Positions 58,057-64,000 of a DNA stretch of 64,000 nt are shown here, piece by piece. Every line of letters begins with the position of its first letter. Within the stretch, counting starts at the first letter, position 1. This DNA is from Raffaelea ambrosiae. Lineage: Eukaryota > Ascomycota > Sordariomycetes > Ophiostomatales > Ophiostomataceae. The notes below the pieces were generated by a model. That model was not told the origin of the DNA, made no database searches, and saw only the letters and a program-made list of their open reading frames with translations. Both the position numbers and the translations under genes were made by a program. Location: positions 3,993,869 to 4,057,868 of the forward strand of contig PCDI01000001.1 in the NCBI GenBank assembly GCA_002778195.1, given 5' to 3'.

Positions 58057-59998
58057 TTATTGCTGAGCAAGTGGAGCGCCCTCGGCCGGCTTAGCTGGTC
58101 TGTCATCCCAACCCCAAACCTTGGACAGGTACCGCTCCATATTGACGCGCTTGCCGCGCATCTCCACCATCCAAGGGTGCTCAAGCATCCGCCAGGGAGT
58201 TGCTCGCCGGGTAGATTCCTTCTCGAGGCTGTATAGTGTTAGTGGCTGGTCATAGTGTATACGGCATGTTGGAACACATAAATGAGATCGCAAAACAAGT
58301 ACAAAACAAAAGAGGGGCACATACCAGCACTCGATGAAGTACTTAAAGTTGGCGCTCCAGAAAATGTTTGCTTCCGGCTCATCCTTCAACTTCGGGATGT
58401 CCTGGCGTACGATGTAGGTCAGGAGGTCGATGAGACCGGCGCGTGGCTGCATTTCCGTGCCGTCGGCCGGGAATGGGAAGCGGTGCTGGGCCACCTCAAG
58501 CAGCGTGACGCCCGTAGACCACACGTCAGATGTGATGGTATAGCTCTGGCCCGTGATTCGCTCGGGAGCCATGTAGTAGCTGGTTCCGATAAAGGTGTTT
58601 GCCTCACCCTTCGTGCCAAAGTCACCAGAGACACCGAAATCGCACAGCTTGACCTCGCCATGGCGGCACAGCAGAATGTTGGAGGGCTTGATGTCGCGGT
58701 GGATGATCTTCTTTGAGTGAAGATATGTCAAGCCGTGCAGCACACCTTCGGCAATTTTGCCCAGCACCTTTTCACCAGTGCGGCCGCCGAGGCGCTTCAC
58801 CTCACGGTAGATGCTGTCAAGCGAGCCTCCTTCACAAAACTCCATGGCGATGGAGATGGTTGCTGTTGAAGGGTCGACGAAGGCACCATAGTAGCGGCAG
58901 ATGTGCTCGGACGCGCATTCTTTGTTGAAGCCTAGCTCTCGCACAATCTGCTTCTTAACGTCGGGGTCGGGGTTTGTCGTGATAACCTGTAGGAAAGAGA
59001 AAGCAGCGAGTCAGTAAGTGCTGCTGGGGGTTGTAGAAAGAACTGTAAAAAGGGCACTTCATACCTTGAGCGCAAACACGGTCTTTCCACCATTCAGCTT
59101 GCACCGGGTGACAGCACCACCCGCACCTTCGCCAAGACCACCCAGCTCGACAATTCGCTTCTCGAGACTAGCGATGCGCCAACCCTCGTCGTCCAGGTCC
59201 TCCACATCCAATGTCCGGGCCTTCTCCAGGGTCAGTTGGTCGAAGGCCTCGAGACCGGACAGGCTGCCTTCGCGTTCCATGCCAACACCACCGTCGCTCC
59301 GCTCTGAGTAAAGAGAGCCGACAGCAGACACCGGATCTGGTGTGCCCTGTGGCCGGCCGGAGCCAATGCCATATTGGCTAGCAAATGAGAGAGCAGAGTA
59401 CTGCGAGCCTGCCGATGTCGGGTTGCTAGCTCGACCGTCCAAAGGACCGAAACTACCAGAGCGGCTGTGTGCGGCGCTGCTTTCGCTGCCGCCTGAAGCG
59501 CTCTGCAGGGTGTTGGAGACGGAACTGCGGCCAACCTGTTCGTGAGGCGTGACCTGGCTGCCCATCGGGGTTGCGAGATGAAGGACGGGCAATGCAGGCC
59601 GACCGGTTGCCTGTGGAACAGGCACGCCAACTGGCTTCACATTCGGTGAGGGCGGGATGGCAAGACCCAGTCGAGGTGCCCGGGCACCGGCTCGTGCACC
59701 AGGTATGGCCGGGCGCAGAAGAGGGACATTGTTGGGCAACATGGGCACGGGCGATGACGAAGCGGGCGGTTGGATCTGGAGAGGAGCGAGCGTCGGGAGG
59801 GTATCACGGTGGGCCGGAACGGGTGCTGGGGCCTGTGGAGTGTCAGCACGTAGTCATGGGCAAGATGGCAGAAACATGCAAGAGGCCGACCCGGAACGGA
59901 AGACCCAGAACGGAAGTGCAAGGGAAGAAAGAGCTACACACCAGCGGTGCTCCCTCGCCGCCTGGCTGGCCGGCAGAGGAAATCTCGTGCTCATTCAT
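58057..59998 (-). CDS. mkk1: MKK1, cell-wall-integrity MAP kinase kinase
   Basis: Four exons: 59998-59942, 59832-59065, 58986-58325, 58228-58057, giving 552 aa. Residues 1-240 are Pro/Ser-rich and disordered, with the MAPK-docking region presumably here. Kinase domain: GEGAGGAV loop, VFALK with catalytic Lys275 exactly at the exon 2/3 border, IHRDIKPSN (Asp373), DFG at 391, and activation loop VSGDFGTKGEANTFIGTSYYMAPER with Thr400 and Thr406 as likely phosphosites. The sequence RFPFPADGTEMQPRAGLIDL and the C-terminal RVNMERYLSKVWGWDD fit the Mkk1/Mkk2 family rather than Pbs2 or Ste7. Family knowledge: activated by Bck1, phosphorylates Slt2/Mps1. Donor of intron 1 is gtgtgt. Confidence 0.95.
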
Positions 59999-62900
59999 GG
60001 TGGCCGGGTCTGTGGAGGAGAGAAGAAGAAAGAAAGCGGCCGAGACTGGCTAGTCAGTCGGAGAAGCAGCAGGATACTGTGTGCGTTCTCAGCACAGCAA
60101 TATGCCTCGAGGCAGAAAATACGGTGGTAGAGAGCCAGTAAGAGAGGCTGCGACGGCGTCCAAACTGCCGAGCCAGACCGTCGATATGCGTGGGTTTTGC
60201 CCTGCTTCGGGAATACGGCCAAGACGCCAAAATGGCGGGCCAGAGCAGCTAAAAAGATTGCAGGCAGCAAAGATCTGGGTCCTTCAGCCGCAGATTCCAG
60301 GCAGGCTGGTGGCAGGCAGGGCACACTGCGACAGTAAAGAAAGCACAGGGCAGCAGCCAAAGAGGAGAATGGCGTCAACGCTGGTCTGTGTTTGCGATGC
60401 GAGGCAACGTTGTTTAGCAGGGAGGGTCGAGTTGGAGGAACGGAGACGCGGAATTGGAGGCAGGGAACAGGCGAGGAGACTCGGTTTTGTCGAGTGTCGC
60501 TGGCTGTCGAGGACGAGAGACGGCGAGCAGACGCGTCGAGGCCGAGTTGGGTTGGGAGGGCCTGAGAAGGCGTTGGAAGTCGAGAGCCCAAAGAGTTTCT
60601 AGCCGGAAGGAGAAAAGGGACAGTCGCCAAAACGCAGGCGAAAGGCAAGGAAAAGGGAAAGAGGGAAGGAGGGAAAGAGAAACGGCAGAAAAGGCAGAAA
60701 AGCACACGAAAACGCACGGAACGAAAGGCGAAAGAGACTGCGGAGTGAGACGGGAACGTCAGTTATATTGCGTCGGTGGGAAGGGAGGAATTGGGCGCGG
60801 TCGACGAAGGAGGCCCAAGTAACAGCAATACTGGTTTTAACTACTGCGGAGAGAATGGGGCAAGAGCAGAACAGAGAGACCTCCGCGCAGCCGCGATCGC
60901 AGGGGCAGCATATAAAGGAGAACTGGCAGGCAAGGCAGGCAAGGCAAGCAAGGAAGGCAAGCAAGGAAGGCGCAAGGCACAGGTGAGAAAAAGCCCAGCA
61001 GGACTGAGCGGTTGGACTGGATGGCTGGGCCTGAATGGTTGGCCGCCGCAGGCTGGTCGCAGAATGGTGGACACGGCGGGAAGGAGGGGTCTTGAAAGTC
61101 CTACGCACCAAGCCCGAAAGCGGTTTGGTGTGGGGAAACCGTTGGCGGGAAGAGGTGGCCAGCGACAGGTGCGGCGGCCAGGGAAGGAGCGCAGGGCAGA
61201 CAGACACGCCAAGGGCAGCGGCGATTGGCAGGCGAGCGAGGGAAGTGACCCGGGGAGAGTGATCGAAACGATTAAAGGGCTCGGTGACCTGTGCGAGTGA
61301 CTTGGTGACTTGGACGGGTGATCACAGAGAGCGACCAGGGTGGCATCTGCGATGGAGAATGCTGTGTGCGTTGGTTGATGCAGACGGCAGGCACGACCGA
61401 GACACACGCAGGAGCAGACTCGCTCGTCAGTCGCCCCGACCAGGAAGGCGCAACCTTGGCAGCGAGCTTTTGTGGTATTTTGGCGCATTGGCACAGTGGG
61501 AGAGATATTGGCATCGGCTCAGCGAAGGTTCACAGAGGTCGACAAAGCCTGGCCCGGATATTGGCACTCTGCGCTGCACACTTTGCGCGCTCGCCATTGG
61601 CACGCTCCTATGGAACGGCGCCGCAGCGAGTGTGATGGATGGAGGACATGCGGTGAAGAGGCTCTCTCCCAGGCAAAATCAAAGTGCCTGTTTCAGGCAT
61701 TGATGTCTGCTTTTCCCCGGGCGGCTGCTGACGCAGTTAGCGGGGCCTTACCTCCTTGTCTCTACCCTCCCATTTCGCTCTTCGTCCGTTCTGCCCCCCT
61801 CCCCCCCCCAGCATCGCACCTTCCCCTGCTCGACGAGCGACAGACACCTCCAATACGCCGCCCTGTTGGGCTGCTGCCCGGCTCCGGTAGGCATTGCAGG
61901 TCGCACCTTCCTGCTGGCTCCCTTTCTCTCTCTCTCTCTCACGTAACTACTCGTACATCGCCTGCAATGTTTGATGAAGGGAGTGGCAGATCCCTCTGCA
62001 TCCATCTCGCCAGGTGCCAATCAAAAGCCCGGGCAGCGCTGGCAGTGGTGCCTTCCTCCTGTCTGAGTGCTACTGATTTCTGCTCATTTCTGCCGATCCC
62101 CAACCGCTGTGAGACCCTGTCGGCTGGTCCTGCCGAGCTACCCAACGCGGCCCCCATCTGCCATTCTGACTGGTCTTTATTGCTCAAATGGCCCCGATTG
62201 GGTATGCCTTGGTCTGGCCACGCCACGACTGGATGCTGCACTGCACTTGTTCCTCAGTCATCGGCCCTTCCCAGCCAAAAGCAGCCTGCCAGCTGCTTTA
62301 TTTGTGAGGCGTCAGATGGGGCAGCACAGCGGTCACGCACTGTCGCGGGCGGTCGAGGGCGGTCGCAGAAACAGGCCAACGCTCGGGGGCAAAACCTGAA
62401 ATCTGTTGAACTCTGCGGGCCTTGTGTTTCCCAATGCCTCACAGGGGAACAGGAATACGGACATTCTCTTGCATTGCCTTTCCCTGCAATTGTGACTGCC
62501 TTCTGAGATGCTTATAGGCATATGCAACATCTCATCACCATCTCGTTTTCAGCGTTCCAGAAGCACAAAAATGCAAAAACGCTAAAAGCAGGGGGGAAAG
62601 CACCCCCCCCCCCAATAAAACAGGGCATGAAGTGATACGGATGCTTATGCGTAAGACGCACAGTGATTCTACATAACTCCTCCAAAGTACGGAATCAACG
62701 GGATCAAAAGAGGGGGGAAGACCGACACTCGTCACGGTGTCTTGGACCAAAAGTGACGAAAGGTGACCAAGAGTGACAAAAGTGACATCAAGTTTCCGGC
62801 TCGACGCGCGCGCCTACTGGGGAAATGGAGAAAAGGGGGACGGTCTAATACATGCGCCCTGCTGAGGAATTTGACTGCACGTGACCATTTCACGTGCCTT

Positions 62901-63314
62901 TCTCCCCTCTTTTTATCTTCCGTCTCTTCTTTACGTCTCTCAGTAACTCTATGAAATCGGTGGGTTTTTTTCTAGGCGAAGTATAGTTAACGATACGTGT
63001 TATATATATAAATAAGAATAAACTCCGATACTATCTAGAATGTACGTTTCTATCACTATATACTGCCTTACACACCACCGACAAGAACGTTACTCCCGTA
63101 GTCTTAAAGTCACATAGGCTATCACGTGCTGTGGATTTACAATTTTGGGGGCGCGCATGTAATAGTTAGACACTAACGGGGCCCAAATCTAGCACATATC
63201 GGGATTTTGCCATATTCTACCGCCAAAAAGTTTCGACGATGCAAAAATAAGTTGCAAAATCCGGTGCAAAGAGTTTCTTTTTACGGCAGACAACAACATT
63301 ACCCAACAAGCAAC
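59999..63314. other. Gene-poor 3.3 kb, divergent MKK1 / DBP8
   Basis: The first 1.3 kb is purine-rich on the plus strand, so CT-rich in the MKK1 sense, as for a long leader. A tandem aaggcaagcaagg tract lies near 60,925-60,975. Near 61.4-62.5 kb an open frame lacks an ATG at its start and has no protein features. From 62.95 to 63.25 kb the sequence turns AT-rich. Three CACGTG boxes lie at 62,878, 62,891 and 63,123. Confidence 0.45.
62877..62897. promoter_or_regulatory. Inverted pair of CACGTG boxes upstream of DBP8
   Basis: GCACGTG, a 7-bp spacer, then CACGTGC: a dyad centred about 430 bp upstream of the DBP8 ATG, with a third CACGTG at 63,123-63,128. Candidate bHLH (Cbf1-like) site; inferred. 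Confidence 0.4.
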
Positions 63315-64000
63315 ATGAAACTGTCCAACCCGCCCAGGCGTGACAACAAGCTTTCACGCAGGAAGCAGGAGAAGCCTCCTGTGGAAAGCGGGAGCGAATC
63401 CGACCACCTCGACAACGACGAACCCCGCAAGAAGCGACGACTCGTCACACACAAGCAGGACGACGAAGATGTCTTCGAAGACAAAAACAAGCAGGACGAC
63501 GACGAGGATGCCGACGAGGATGCCGACGAGGATGCCGACGAGGATGCCGACGAGGATGCCGACGAGGATGCCGACGAGGATGCCGACGAGGATGCCGACG
63601 ACGGTGTCTTCGATAAAAAGACTGATAGTGAGGACGACAGCAATTCCGAAGACTCAGACAGTTCTGAAGATTCAATCGGCGTTGAGGCGGACGACGACCC
63701 GTGCATGCCGCCAATAGTCAGCCTGGAGGCTTGGAAAAAGATACCCTTAGACGCTTCCAAATCACAGGCCTTGAGCCGCTCTCCGAACTTGAGCCGTCTT
63801 CCGGCTGGAATGCGCGCAGTGTCTGCAGTCGAAAAAAAAAACGATGGTGCGTTGCCTGCGGTCGGCGAAAAGAAAAAGACGTCCAACGATGCCTCATACA
63901 CCAACAAGGCCACATTTTCCTCTCTCAACGTTGGACCAGACCTGGTGAATGCGCTGGCCAAATTGTCCATTCGCCGTCCTACCGCCATTCAGGCGGGCTG
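63315..64000 (+). CDS. dbp8: DBP8-like DEAD-box RNA helicase, N-terminal part
   Basis: Open from ATG 63315 to the window edge, 228 complete codons. Residues 1-150 are charged and disordered: a basic start (MKLSNPPRRDNKLSRRKQEK), KKRRL, then an extreme acidic tract with eight DADE/DADD units and SEDSDSSEDS. Near the edge comes the DEAD-box Q motif: FSSLNVGPDLVNALAKLSIR followed by RPTAIQAGC. The form of this motif (NV.P.LV..L....IRRPT.IQ..C) fits Dbp8, a nucleolar helicase for 18S rRNA maturation, better than Rrp3 or Dbp4. The catalytic core lies outside the window, so the family choice is moderate. Read-through without an intron so far. Confidence 0.8.
   Translation, partial: MKLSNPPRRDNKLSRRKQEKPPVESGSESDHLDNDEPRKKRRLVTHKQDDEDVFEDKNKQDDDEDADEDADEDADEDADEDADEDADEDADEDADDGVFDKKTDSEDDSNSEDSDSSEDSIGVEADDDPCMPPIVSLEAWKKIPLDASKSQALSRSPNLSRLPAGMRAVSAVEKKNDGALPAVGEKKKTSNDASYTNKATFSSLNVGPDLVNALAKLSIRRPTAIQAG
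63507..63602 (+). repeat. 12-bp coding minisatellite, (gatgccgacgag)8
   Basis: Seven perfect units and an eighth with one change at the end, encoding Asp-Ala-Asp-Glu repeats in the helicase N-terminus. Near-perfect DNA identity implies recent expansion. Confidence 0.95.

Noticed and set aside
58057..59998. Assignment as Pbs2 (HOG) or Ste7 (mating) MAPKK
   Set aside because: The RFPFPADGTEMQPRAGLIDL segment and the C-terminal RYLSKVWGWDD fit the Mkk1/Mkk2 class.
61472..62506. 344-codon open frame in the MKK1-DBP8 interval
   Set aside because: Starts at GTG rather than ATG, has no recognisable domain and noncoding-like composition.
1..64000. tRNA, 5S rRNA, transposon or CRISPR array
   Set aside because: I looked for B-box-like GTTCRANNC, 5S-like blocks, terminal repeats and transposase or RT motifs. 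The few GTTCAAACC-like strings (for example near 22,805) cannot form a T-arm with its stem.

Overview
This window is nuclear chromosomal DNA of a filamentous ascomycete, most likely a Sordariomycete. Evidence: short GT-AG introns (about 50-250 bp, many with a ctaac branch site), GC-rich third codon positions, long pyrimidine-rich leaders, and protein sequences that read as filamentous-fungal orthologues (MKK1-type MAPKK, clade-3 catalase, SKP1, fungal Pumilio). An order such as Ophiostomatales is only a guess. I see no transposon, rRNA, tRNA, CRISPR array or viral insertion.

I support 18 protein genes. From left to right: a HEATR5/Laa1 giant HEAT protein (-, runs off the left edge); a TACO1/YebC-type mitochondrial translation factor (+) convergent with PET100 (-), both tied to cytochrome c oxidase; a cytochrome P450 (-); the GPI mannosyltransferase SMP3 (-); SKP1 (+); ribosomal protein eL39 (-); the GTPase ARL1 (+); a catalase (+); a small Cys-rich protein (-); a 98-residue unknown protein (+); the PHS1 dehydratase (+); a lipase-like alpha/beta hydrolase (-); a Pumilio/Puf3-type RNA-binding protein (-); a 214-residue single-pass membrane protein with PY motifs (+); GPI13 (+); the cell-wall-integrity MAPKK MKK1 (-); and the N-terminal part of a DBP8-like DEAD-box helicase (+, runs off the right edge).

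Genes are spaced unevenly. Compact stretches (1-13.9 kb, 36-43.9 kb, 51.5-60 kb) alternate with gene-poor stretches of 3.3-7.7 kb (20.6-24.5, 28.3-34.5, 43.9-51.6, 60.0-63.3 kb). These hold simple repeats and CT-rich strands, and probably long leaders and promoters of the regulatory genes beside them.

Three themes connect the genes. (1) Complex IV: the convergent TACO1-like and PET100 genes share a 10-bp palindrome that gives each presumed 3' UTR a UGUACAUA, the element predicted for the Puf3-type protein encoded at 40.4-43.9 kb. (2) Cell surface: SMP3 and GPI13 act at neighbouring steps of GPI-anchor assembly, MKK1 belongs to the cell-wall-integrity cascade, and the 214-aa protein resembles yeast Rcr1/Rcr2 in plan. 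(3) Ribosome and mitochondrion: closely paired CACGTG boxes lie upstream of eL39, DBP8 and PET100. All regulatory links are inference from sequence.
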